Part shown: positions 25,840 to 34,124 of the stretch, in pieces
Position numbering within the stretch: the first letter of the stretch is position 1
Layout of the letters: each line of letters starts with the position of its first letter
From: JAHWKS01 sp964458385
GTDB lineage: Bacteria > Planctomycetota > Planctomycetia > Pirellulales > Pirellulaceae
NCBI GenBank assembly: GCA_964458385.1
Contig: CAYWIS010000002.1
Location: forward strand, 1 to 64,000
Direction: 5' to 3'
Length of the DNA: 64,000 nucleotides
Notes under the pieces: generated by a model
Seen by the model: only the letters and a program-made list of their open reading frames with translations
Database searches by the model: none
What the model was told of the DNA's origin: nothing
Made by a program: the position numbers and the translations under genes

Positions 25840-26805
25840 TTACACCCCCGAACTAGCCTTGCGGAGGACTATTCCACGGTCGACAGCCTCAAACCCGAGC
25901 TTGCGGTACAACCCCTGAGCGGCAATGTTCTGCTCAAGAGTCTGGGCTTCGACCAGGGTTACACCATGTGTTTGCAACTGGCGCAGCGATTCACCTACCA
26001 GGAAGGTCGCCAAACCCTTGCGCCTTAGCGCAGGCGCCGTCTCCAGATTGATCATGCCAACGGCGTGAACTCCCCAACTGCTGGCCAACGGTTCAATGTG
26101 CCAAAAAGTGACCGTTGCGGCCCGCTCGCGACTTCCCCGTGGATAGAGATCGAATCGCGTGCGATCCGTATGACCGAAGGTGCACGCCTCCCACCAGTTT
26201 TGCGCCGGTGGATCGAGGACCGCCTCAATTTGGTAACTCCGGCGAATCTGCATTTGCCCCCGGTCTACTAAGGGGCGAAAACCGGTTAGTGACCGCTGAA
26301 GTACGGAAATGCTCGAAATTGGTTCATACTCGTGGTGCTGAAAAAACTCCAAAAGACGTCCATCGGATTCCAGCACGCCGGGCATCTCGCTGCCGCCATA
26401 CAGCCCCAGATAAAATGGGTTAAGTGGGAATACGCCTCCCGCGTACAGGAGTTTGGCTCCGCGGCGGCGCAAATAGCTTTCGGCGGCATGCATCAGTGGA
26501 GCGGCGACGGCTTCATACGGTTGGCCATCTGCGACAAGAAGAAGACAAATTGCCCCCATCTCGGTCGACAGTGACGAAAGGTCGTCCGTTGCGCCAAAAC
26601 CAGCGTGAACGAAACCGACAATCGTGCCTTCGTCGCTTTCCGCCACAAGGAGCCCCTCGCGGTCAAAATAGGGCTTAGAGAAGACCAACTCCTCTAAGTG
26701 CCGGACCGAGATCGGTTGCGCTAGCCCGCGAAGAGGGGGTTGGCTGCGCCATACTTCCACGAGATAGGGAGGATCGGTATTGCGAAAGGGGCGAACGCGA
26801 ATCAC
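25840..26805 (-). CDS. Tandem GNAT acetyltransferase
   Basis: The 321-residue protein appears to contain two GNAT folds. The first (residues about 1-150) begins IRVRPFRNTDPPYLVEVWR and has a weak acetyl-CoA region. The second (about 170-315) has the recognisable motif A in RRKGLATFLVGESLRQLQ and the motif B helix ending in AAQGLYRKLGFEAVD. Tandem GNATs include MshD-like mycothiol synthases, but the substrate here is unknown. The start codon is GTG. It is not clearly in an operon; 97 bases separate it from the peroxiredoxin start on the same strand. Confidence 0.85.
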   Translation of the reverse strand: MIRVRPFRNTDPPYLVEVWRSQPPLRGLAQPISVRHLEELVFSKPYFDREGLLVAESDEGTIVGFVHAGFGATDDLSSLSTEMGAICLLLVADGQPYEAVAAPLMHAAESYLRRRGAKLLYAGGVFPLNPFYLGLYGGSEMPGVLESDGRLLEFFQHHEYEPISSISVLQRSLTGFRPLVDRGQMQIRRSYQIEAVLDPPAQNWWEACTFGHTDRTRFDLYPRGSRERAATVTFWHIEPLASSWGVHAVGMINLETAPALRRKGLATFLVGESLRQLQTHGVTLVEAQTLEQNIAAQGLYRKLGFEAVDRGIVLRKASSGV

Positions 26806-27127
26806 GTCTTCTATTCAGAACTGGGGGATCGCCTCACGAGCATATCGGGATGCTACTGCCCTTGGCGCAACTGCCGGAACACCACGGATACGGTGGTTGC
26901 GCCGTTTCCCCATGTGTGTGGCTTGGTGCGAAACTCCCACATTTCCTGCTTGGCCGGCTCCGTCAACGTGCGCCCATTCGAGCATGACCGGTCTGTGGGT
27001 GGACTTCATCCTAGTCGATGTCGCTGGTTTTGACGATGACCGCTACGTGCTACGCCTTTGACGCAGGTTTTCGTGGCGAAATCGTCCGGCCGCTCTGGGC
27101 TGGTGGTTCGGAAGGACCGACTTCGCA
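26806..27127. other. Intergenic region with a possible 37-residue ORF on the minus strand
   Basis: Most frames here are shadows. One minus-strand frame (TTG 26966 to TAG 26853) encodes 37 residues with protein-like, Trp-rich composition (AKQEMWEFRTKPHTWGNGAT) and GC-rich third codon positions, but has no ribosome binding site and a TTG start. It could be a remnant of a longer gene or a small protein downstream of the Rieske gene. Confidence 0.35.
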
Positions 27128-27439
27128 CTAATCGTCAATTTGGACGAATATCTGGTTGTCCTCCACGCGGAGCGGAAAAGTCTCATGCCGGACCGACTGA
27201 CTTGTCATGTGTTGCCCCGAGCGGACATCGAACTGCCAACCGTGCCACGGGCAAGTGACTACGCACCCGGCGAGCCGCCCTTTGCCTAACGGCCCTCCCT
27301 GGTGCGGGCAAACTCCGTCCAAGGCGTAGAAAGTCCCCTCGACATTGAAGAGCGCGACGATGCGATCACCCGCGACGAACTCGCGGCACTGCCCAGGCGG
27401 ACAGTCGTCCACGGAGGCCACACGAACCCATTGCGCCAT
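27128..27439 (-). CDS. Rieske [2Fe-2S] ferredoxin
   Basis: The 103-residue protein is a single Rieske domain, the ferredoxin component type used by dioxygenases and nitrite-reductase small subunits. Cluster ligands are visible as CPHQGGPLG near residue 44 and CPWHGWQFD near residue 63. AAGGAA upstream supports ATG 27439. It has no signal, so it is cytoplasmic. No oxygenase or reductase partner adjoins it, so its electron donor and acceptor are unknown. Confidence 0.92.
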   Translation of the reverse strand: MAQWVRVASVDDCPPGQCREFVAGDRIVALFNVEGTFYALDGVCPHQGGPLGKGRLAGCVVTCPWHGWQFDVRSGQHMTSQSVRHETFPLRVEDNQIFVQIDD

Positions 27440-27602
27440 GATTACAATTCCTTGATTCTGCGGCTTGCGGCAAAGCTAGCTCCCTCGGTAGGCCATGTAG
27501 AGAATTCCGCCCCAATTTTCGACCGTCGGCTTGTGGAGCATCGCGCGGCGAGAAAATAATAGGCGTCGACTTTGGTTGTACTTACTCTCAGGGACTCCTG
27601 CC

Positions 27603-28286
27603 ATGGATCGACGCGTTCTAGGTCTGGTGTTTGTCGTTGCTGGTATTCTATCGCAGCAGGTGTTAGCCGAAAACGATTCGCCAGCGGGTGAAGCAATCGA
27701 GTACAAGACCGACTTCGAAAATGGCGCCGGTAATTGGCAGCCGACTGATCCGAACGCCTGGAAGGTGGTCAAGACCGAGCAGGGGGCCGTTTACAGCCAG
27801 CATGTCAAACGCAGCCAATACGAACCGCCCTTCCGCAGTCCCTACAACGTCTCGCTACTTAAGGATATTTCGGTGGGGGACTTCGTACTGGAGGCTCGTG
27901 TTCGCAGCACGCACCCCGATTATGGCCATCGCGACGTTTGCCTATTTTTCGGTTACCAGGATCCGGCCCACTTCTATTATGTTCACCTGGGAAAACAGGC
28001 TGACGATCACGCCAACCAGATCTTCATTGTCAACGAGGCGCCCCGGACGAAGATCTCGTTAACCAGTACAGATGGCACCAACTGGGACGATGAATGGCAC
28101 ATTGTGCGGGTGGTGCGCCGTGTTACCGAGGGGACCATCGAAGTCTATTTCGATGATATGGAGAAGCCCGTGATGACCGCACGCGACAAGACTTTTCTGT
28201 GGGGGCGCGTGGGGATCGGCTCTTTCGACGACACAAGCGAATGGGACTGGGTCAAACTCACTGGAGTAAAAGCAGGTAAATCCTAA
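27603..28286 (+). CDS. Secreted protein with a concanavalin-like (DUF1080-type) domain
   Basis: The 227-residue protein has a signal peptide (about residues 1-22, ending at VLAEN). The mature part has the concanavalin A-like jelly-roll pattern of 3-keto-disaccharide hydrolase/DUF1080 proteins: DFENGAGNWQPTDPNAWKVV, VLEARVRSTHPDYGHRDVCL and YYVHLGKQADDHANQIF, ending with VGIGSFDDTSEWDWVKLTG. DUF1080 domains act on glucosides in some planctomycetes; I see no certain catalytic residues, so it may be a binding protein. The start ATG 27603 was chosen to keep the signal peptide. Confidence 0.8.
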   Translation: MDRRVLGLVFVVAGILSQQVLAENDSPAGEAIEYKTDFENGAGNWQPTDPNAWKVVKTEQGAVYSQHVKRSQYEPPFRSPYNVSLLKDISVGDFVLEARVRSTHPDYGHRDVCLFFGYQDPAHFYYVHLGKQADDHANQIFIVNEAPRTKISLTSTDGTNWDDEWHIVRVVRRVTEGTIEVYFDDMEKPVMTARDKTFLWGRVGIGSFDDTSEWDWVKLTGVKAGKS

Positions 28287-28470
28287 TCGCGTTGCCGTGA
28301 CAGAAAGGCCGACAGCTTTTCGATTAGGAGGTTTGTGTAGACTGCGCAAGGTTTTTCGGTTTTTTGGAGTTTAACGAAAGTTTCGGTTGTAGGACCTCCG
28401 ATAACACGTACATTCAGTGGCGCCGCCGCGCGGCGACGCCGATCTTCGGACGTGTTTTCAGGACAGCCCC

Positions 28471-29763
28471 ATGTTCGTCCCCCCACGACTGGTTGCTGGA
28501 TGGCTCCTTGCTGGCGCAGCGGTATGTGCCGGCTTCTGGCCGTCGGCTGCTCAAGCTCAAACCTCTGCGGGCCGCATGGCGCCGCCCGGAACGAACATTA
28601 ATACACTTCGCAGCGGCGACGTCTCCTGGCAAGGTTCTTCGAACGCATCGCAACGAACGGCGCGTGCGAACTACGCCTATTACGGACCTGGCTCCCGCGC
28701 CTATGTGCCGCGTCATTTGCGAGGCGTAGAAGCAAGCTTTAGCGAGGTCCCTGGAGAAATCATCGCAGGCCCGACCGTCGTTGGAGGCGATGGGCATGTG
28801 ATTCCCGAAGGGGCAACGATTATCGAAGGCGAACCGGGCGATATCACGTTTGAACCAATCCCTGGTGGTTCGTCCTGTTGTGACGGCGGTTGCAGCGGTT
28901 CGTGTGGTGGATCTGGATGTGACACATGTAGCGAGTGCGGCCAAGTCCAGTGCTGCTGTTGCTGCATCCCGATTCCCTGCCTGCGTAGTCCGACCAACTT
29001 GGGAGTATACGGTGGCGTTCACGGGTTTAAGGGACCCGTCAATAGGGCTTCCGACAGCAGCTTTGGGTTTAACGAAGCGGTGAACTGGGGCGGCCCTTTA
29101 GGGATGGGGGGCTTGGGGGTGCAACTCGGCGTGCGCGGCGCTCATAGCAACTTTTCGGGCGCTGACGCGCTCACCCTCGACAGTCGCAACCAACTATTTC
29201 TGACAGGAGGTCTGTTCCGCCGCGTGGATTGTGGTTTACAGTTCGGCGCCGTAATCGACTACCTACGCGATGACTGGGACATCAGCCTTGACTTGGCGCA
29301 GGTTCGTGGCGAGATCAGTTGGATGTTTGTCACGAAAAGCGAGGTGGGCGTCCGGTATGCAGGACCCGTGGTCAGCAATGACTCCGACGCGCCTCCCGAC
29401 GTTGCGGGCCTTGACTGGGAACCGGTCGACACATTCGCCCTATTCTTCCGGCAGCAACTCACCTCATGCGGCGGTGAAGTCCAGGTATTCGCAGGCTTCT
29501 CGGCTCACAGCGAAGGCCTGATCGGTTCCGAGGTGCTGGTGCCCATGGGCGATCACTTGGCGCTTAGCGCCGGATTCACCTATCTCATTCCCGAAGAGGG
29601 GCCCGGTGCGTTTCCTATGAGCGGCGCCCTTCAGGAATCGTGGAACGTGGGAGTGGGGCTTGTGCTCTTCCCCGACGCGGGATTTCTCAATCCCGCCAAC
29701 TACTACCGACCACTGTTTGACGTGGCGCACAACGGCAACTTCCTGGTTGACATAGATCGTTAA
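28471..29763 (+). CDS. Secreted Cys-rich protein with barrel-like C-terminal domain
   Basis: The 430-residue protein begins with a signal peptide (about residues 1-28, ending in AAQAQ). Around residues 130-175 comes an unusual Cys/Gly-rich stretch (CDGGCSGSCGG, CDTCSECG, QCCCCCIPIP). The rest has long alternating strand patterns (GVHGFKGPVNRASDSSFGF, YLIPEEGPGAF), suggesting an outer-membrane beta-barrel or a surface protein of the DUF6666 kind found only in planctomycetes. The family assignment is from memory and moderate. It ends in a strong terminator that lies inside the next, convergent gene. Confidence 0.72.
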   Translation: MFVPPRLVAGWLLAGAAVCAGFWPSAAQAQTSAGRMAPPGTNINTLRSGDVSWQGSSNASQRTARANYAYYGPGSRAYVPRHLRGVEASFSEVPGEIIAGPTVVGGDGHVIPEGATIIEGEPGDITFEPIPGGSSCCDGGCSGSCGGSGCDTCSECGQVQCCCCCIPIPCLRSPTNLGVYGGVHGFKGPVNRASDSSFGFNEAVNWGGPLGMGGLGVQLGVRGAHSNFSGADALTLDSRNQLFLTGGLFRRVDCGLQFGAVIDYLRDDWDISLDLAQVRGEISWMFVTKSEVGVRYAGPVVSNDSDAPPDVAGLDWEPVDTFALFFRQQLTSCGGEVQVFAGFSAHSEGLIGSEVLVPMGDHLALSAGFTYLIPEEGPGAFPMSGALQESWNVGVGLVLFPDAGFLNPANYYRPLFDVAHNGNFLVDIDR

Positions 29764-31772
29764 CCTTCAGGGACGGACAAATCGGTCCGTCCCTGTTTTA
29801 TTTTGGACGTACGTGTCGCGTTGAAGATCTCGAATCGCCCAAACTTGGCTTGGGGGTGAAACGCGTCAGTTAGGTATTCCGCGAGCGGTTGCTCCTTCTG
29901 GGGCGGCGGCGCAGCATACCGTTCGCGCACGAGGTAAGCGCGCGAGTACGTCTTGAGGGCAGCAACGATTCGTTGTTGTTGTTCCGACGTTAACAGATAC
30001 GGCCAAACGGTGGCGTTGAGCGCGGTGGGCGGCTCTCGACCTGTCCAGAAGTAAAGACTGTTGCGTGCATGCTCACCGAAAACAAAAGTATCGGCTTGGC
30101 TTTGAAGGTGGGCGACAAGCCACTGTTGTTCTGCGGCGGTTTCGGCGGGAACACATAACAGGGACGCTCCCCGCAATCCCAGCGGCGGCAACGAGGCCCG
30201 ATATTGGTACAGCCAAACGCCTCGCCAAGTGAGTGTGACAGTCGCCAGAATCAAGACCGCCGTTATCATCCGTGGCACACCACAGCGAACCAAGGAGCAG
30301 CGTACGCTCCCAGGGCTCTTCTGATACGCCACATCGCACAATGCAACGACGCAAACCAACAGAAGCGGCAAGGAGCCAACGGCCATTTGTGTGCCTGGCG
30401 TCGGAAACGCGCCGAGCGGCTGAAGCACGGCTACAGCACACAACGCCAGCCGGCTCATGGCGCTGTAATCGATTCGGGAATCTGGAGAAGCCCCCGACCG
30501 ACGCCAGGGACTAATAATGCCCCAGGCCATTGGCGGAACGAAACTCACTAAGAGTCCAGCACCACCCCGATCGTTCAAACCGTGAACGAGTGGAGTGGTG
30601 GTTTCGGCGACGTAACAAACCATCACAGCCGCGACCATTCCCGCTACAATCCATTGGGCGAGCGTCGCCACGCGCGACGGCGTGCGACTTATTCCGATTG
30701 CCGCCAGCACTCCTGCAAATGCCACAACGGGAACGGCCGCGTGCAATGGCGCCGGATGGTAAAACGCGTCAGCAAAATCGCGATGCTGGCTGACAAGCCC
30801 ATACCACAAGGTCGGCAGCGACACCCCCCGCACATACATGGCGCCGGCCAGCATGCCACATCCGACGATCAGCCCAGTGAGGAAGAAAATTCCTACACGG
30901 ATCCAACTCACACTTGGTATCGCCGGTTCGTGGAGCGGGGACTCGGCGGTCGTAGGGCGGAGACGCAATGTCGCGATCAGCACCCCGGCAATGCCGCCCA
31001 GTACCGTGACTGGCAGGCGGATGTCTTGGGCGTTGTGCTTTCCCCACGTGATCGCCAATGGCAAAGCCAGGGCCAGCACGGCTGCAAGGGATAGGGCAAC
31101 GTTCCGGCCGCATCCCGCTGGAGCCGCAAGAAGCAATGTCAAGGTGACCCCAGCTAACAGGAAAATTCCGATATTGAGCTTTGTCATCATGACCAGCGCT
31201 ACAGCCACGCCCAATCCCAACGCCACCCACATGCGTTGAGTATGCGTTACGAGGTGCGCCGCAAGAAAAATAGCGATCAGGATTAGTAGAACGCAGATTT
31301 CCTGAGGGTGGCCCGGCTCAAGGCACAGTCGCTCCAGATGGAGAAACGCCAGCACAAATGCGATAGCGCTGGCGACTCGCGAGGATGTCGCCAACCAAAC
31401 AACACCGGCCGCGAATAGCGACGATGTCATCCACATGGCCAGCGTTCGCAAACGCACAACATCGTGCGTAATTGGCAAGCCGGTAAGTCGGTGGAACCCT
31501 CCTTCGACAATGAACAACCCTGGTCCATATTGGGTGTATATGTCTTCGTACAACCTCAAGCCGCGAAGGTACTGGGCGACGCTGAGCATTACGTAGCCTT
31601 CGTCGTCGTATGGGGCGAGAACGCTAAAGATTTGCTGATATCCCACGAAGGCTGCCGTAAGGCCAAGTAGCGCAATCGCCACAATCAGCGCAACCGGTCG
31701 TTCCATAATTCGCGCACGATACACCCCGTTCGGGATGGCCGCATAACCGTGCTCGCGACTAAGTTGGCTCAT
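29760..31772 (-). CDS. Large polytopic membrane glycosyltransferase-like protein
   Basis: The 670-residue protein has about 10-12 membrane segments and an N-terminal first loop with YDDEGYVMLSVAQYLRGLR and EDIYTQYGPGLF. A pair of acidic residues in the first periplasmic loop is typical of GT-C fold enzymes such as ArnT, PMT and glycosyltransferase family 39, which move lipid-linked sugars to acceptors on the periplasmic side. The C-terminal soluble part (after about residue 560) may bind the acceptor. The exact substrate is unknown. ATG 31772 precedes the first membrane helix by about 20 residues; an internal ATG at 31709 is an alternative. Confidence 0.75.
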   Translation of the reverse strand: MSQLSREHGYAAIPNGVYRARIMERPVALIVAIALLGLTAAFVGYQQIFSVLAPYDDEGYVMLSVAQYLRGLRLYEDIYTQYGPGLFIVEGGFHRLTGLPITHDVVRLRTLAMWMTSSLFAAGVVWLATSSRVASAIAFVLAFLHLERLCLEPGHPQEICVLLILIAIFLAAHLVTHTQRMWVALGLGVAVALVMMTKLNIGIFLLAGVTLTLLLAAPAGCGRNVALSLAAVLALALPLAITWGKHNAQDIRLPVTVLGGIAGVLIATLRLRPTTAESPLHEPAIPSVSWIRVGIFFLTGLIVGCGMLAGAMYVRGVSLPTLWYGLVSQHRDFADAFYHPAPLHAAVPVVAFAGVLAAIGISRTPSRVATLAQWIVAGMVAAVMVCYVAETTTPLVHGLNDRGGAGLLVSFVPPMAWGIISPWRRSGASPDSRIDYSAMSRLALCAVAVLQPLGAFPTPGTQMAVGSLPLLLVCVVALCDVAYQKSPGSVRCSLVRCGVPRMITAVLILATVTLTWRGVWLYQYRASLPPLGLRGASLLCVPAETAAEQQWLVAHLQSQADTFVFGEHARNSLYFWTGREPPTALNATVWPYLLTSEQQQRIVAALKTYSRAYLVRERYAAPPPQKEQPLAEYLTDAFHPQAKFGRFEIFNATRTSKIKQGRTDLSVPEG
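29768..29795 (+). terminator. Strong terminator embedded in the convergent gene
   Basis: CAGGGACGGAC (29768-29778) pairs perfectly with GTCCGTCCCTG (29785-29795) around a six-base loop and is followed by TTTTATTTT. It ends the Cys-rich protein transcript. The opposite strand of the same bases encodes the last residues (GRTDLSVPEG) of the glycosyltransferase-like gene, whose stop overlaps this gene's stop by three bases. Confidence 0.88.
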
Positions 31773-32055
31773 GGATGATTGCCAGAACGAGGGCCGGCAA
31801 CGGGTGATCGAGGCTAGGGGCGGCGTCAACTGGACCACGAACTCGACACCCGCATTGGCCCACTTTGCTACAAGTCTAGGTCATGCTTGCTGCGACCTCC
31901 GAAGGACCACCGAGGGGAAGGCTTAGCGGTTACCTCGCCTTGGCTGCTTGCCAAATTGGAAACTTACCGCTGTAGCGCTATTGCATGCGGCGGCCGCGTG
32001 CCCTAGCTTGGACCACTGGGCGCTTTTTCACAAATTCAACTAGGGAGGTCTGGAT

Positions 32056-32538
32056 ATGCAGATCGCGAAGAACAACGTCGCCACAATCAACTATTGCCTT
32101 CGCGACGATGCGGGTAACGTGCTCGATTCGTCGGAAAACCGCGATCCGCTTACTTACCTCCACGGGGCCGGCAATATCATCCCCGGTTTGGAAGTGGCGC
32201 TCGAAGGGAAGTCCAAGGGCGACAAGATTTCGGTCACGGTGTTGCCAAGAGATGGTTTTGGCGAGCACAATCCGTCGCTTGTTCAAGATGTTCCTCGTGA
32301 CCGGTTCGAAGATGCCGACGAAATCCAGGTGGGAATGCGGTTCCAGGCGAACACGCCCCAGGGACCGAGGGTTTTCCGCGTTGTCGATGTGCAGTCGGAC
32401 ATGGTGCGCGTCGACGGCAACCATGAGTTGGCCGGTGAAACTCTGCACTTCGATGTCGAAGTGGTAGATGTGCGTAATGCCACAGTTGAGGAGATTCAGC
32501 ACGGCCATGCACACGGACCGGGTGGTCATCACCACTAA
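32056..32538 (+). CDS. slyD: SlyD-type FKBP peptidyl-prolyl isomerase
   Basis: The 160-residue protein has the FKBP domain with an IF (insert-in-flap) chaperone domain in the SlyD layout: the N-terminal NNVATINYCLRDDAGNVLDS, the catalytic loop GAGNIIPGLEVAL, the IF domain around PRDRFEDADEIQVGM, then the return FKBP strand HELAGETLHFDVEVVDVR. A histidine-rich C-terminus (HGHAHGPGGHHH) binds nickel or other metals as in SlyD. A perfect GGGAGG ribosome site precedes ATG 32056. No hydrogenase or urease genes are nearby. Confidence 0.95.
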   Translation: MQIAKNNVATINYCLRDDAGNVLDSSENRDPLTYLHGAGNIIPGLEVALEGKSKGDKISVTVLPRDGFGEHNPSLVQDVPRDRFEDADEIQVGMRFQANTPQGPRVFRVVDVQSDMVRVDGNHELAGETLHFDVEVVDVRNATVEEIQHGHAHGPGGHHH

Positions 32539-32969
32539 GTGACCAGGGAACGGTTGATGTTCACCCGCGTTAAGAGCGGCACGGCGTAGCCGGGCCGTGG
32601 GTTGAGGCAAGGAACGGTCAGGGGTGGTTCGTCTGGCCGTGCGATAACCGTTCCGGAATCTTCATAGCGGACGCTTCTCGGCGCCACGCCTTTCTTCACG
32701 CTCCGCTTGTTACTGCGCGTCTTCTTCTTATTACCACGGCGGGAGCTGTCGTGATGTTGTCTTAGGCGGCGGTTCCGGGCGCTGCTTGGAATGTTACTGT
32801 ATCTCGCGCGAATTGGCGTGAGGTTCTTCAACGCTAATGACACCTGCATCGGCGACCGCTCGATGACCGGCGCTTGAGCGACATTCAATAAATAGGACGC
32901 CGGCTAACGGCAGAAAGACTTCGATGGGCCGTTGTCCGTCGCCAGACGCCAGCAAGGCACGAGCTGGTG
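32539..32969. other. Intergenic region, no convincing gene
   Basis: A minus-strand frame at 32535-32888 is long (117 codons) and very basic (RRGNKKKTRSNKRSVKKG) but lacks a ribosome site, has no recognisable domain and overlaps the end of slyD. I do not call it. No hairpin terminator is clear after slyD. Confidence 0.5.
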
Positions 32970-33935
32970 TTACACCTTTTCGGCCGTTACCGGCGAGACG
33001 AGAATACCAATCGATTCGATCGAAGCCTCAAGTGTATCGCCAGGCTTGATGTACGTGCCGGTAGTATTGCCGACTCCCGCAGGAGTACCTGTTGCGATAA
33101 TGTCGCCCGGCTCCAGCGTGACGAAGCTCGAGATGAACTCAATCACTGCGGCCACGGGAAAAATCTGAAACTTCGTTGACGAATCTTGGCGTACTTCCCC
33201 ATTCAACCGAAGTTGAAGCTTGAGGCTTTGCGGATCGGGAATGGCGCGGGCCGACGCGATACAGGGACCGCATGGGCAGAAACTATCGTGCCACTTTCCG
33301 TGAAGCCAATCAAAGAAGGCGTTATTCGGCCGCTCCTTGCGCCCAGGATTGGGCCGGAACTTTCGGTCGGAAATATCGTTCACCACGGTATAGCCGGCTA
33401 CATACTGCAGGGCCTTGGACTCGGGAATGTGCTTTCCCTTGCGTCCGATGACAACGGCCAACTCCACCTCCCAATCAATGGCATTCGGAGAGACCGAGGG
33501 GATTCGGATTGGATCGCCAGGATGTGTAAGCGTGGTGGTGGGCGGCTTCATGAACACATAGGGAAAAGTTTCAGCCCTCTCGGCTGCTACGCCGCCGCCT
33601 TCTTTGATATGTTCCGCGTAATTGCCTGCCAAGAGCAGCAATTTGTTCGGACGCGGAATAGGAACAAGTAGCTTGACGTCGCTATGAGCTAGTCGGGCCG
33701 ACGCAGGAACACCCTCTCCGTTGCGTTCAACCCAACCCGCTAACTTTTCTGCCGCTGCGGCAAACTTGCCGTCGGGTGGGAGCAAGTCCAGCAGATCGTC
33801 GCTCTCGGGCAGCGTGAGAGTTTCGTGAGTCGCGTCGGCATACGCCTTCGCGGCGGCCGAAAGCGGAGCCACGAACTTGTCACTATAAATGCCAGCGTGG
33901 ACGCGACCCTGGTGTTGGAAGCGGCAGACTCGCAT
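32970..33935 (-). CDS. Fumarylacetoacetate hydrolase family protein
   Basis: The 321-residue protein belongs to the FAH superfamily: metal-dependent enzymes cleaving C-C bonds or decarboxylating ketoacids. Visible motifs are FMKPPTTTLTHPGDPI, DWEVELAVVIGRKGKHI (metal-ligand region) and YVAGYTVVNDISDRKF, with the C-terminal TGTPAGVG. Acidic residues E in WEVELA and D in VVNDIS are those that bind the divalent metal in the family. The substrate is not clear; members act on acylpyruvates and 5-carboxymethyl-2-hydroxymuconate derivatives. ATG 33935 has a GGGAAC ribosome-like site and the usual N-terminus RVCRFQHQG. Confidence 0.9.
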   Translation of the reverse strand: MRVCRFQHQGRVHAGIYSDKFVAPLSAAAKAYADATHETLTLPESDDLLDLLPPDGKFAAAAEKLAGWVERNGEGVPASARLAHSDVKLLVPIPRPNKLLLLAGNYAEHIKEGGGVAAERAETFPYVFMKPPTTTLTHPGDPIRIPSVSPNAIDWEVELAVVIGRKGKHIPESKALQYVAGYTVVNDISDRKFRPNPGRKERPNNAFFDWLHGKWHDSFCPCGPCIASARAIPDPQSLKLQLRLNGEVRQDSSTKFQIFPVAAVIEFISSFVTLEPGDIIATGTPAGVGNTTGTYIKPGDTLEASIESIGILVSPVTAEKV

Positions 33936-34124
33936 GAGCGAAGTTCCCATCGAAGGAAAGTGACATAGCTGTGTCGCACGATAAGCTGGCGTGGTTATAA
34001 TCGCTTTGCGCCCAGCAATGCAACTATGTCGTCCTACCCTGGGGACGCTGGAAATCGGTTGGGCGGACGCTCATAATAGCAAACCGCACATCGATCTTGC
34101 TTGCCGACGCCTGGGAGAAACCTT

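Noticed and set aside
32535..32888. 117-codon basic frame on the minus strand
   Set aside because: It overlaps slyD, lacks a ribosome site, and its Arg/Lys-rich part reads like low-complexity translation of noncoding DNA.
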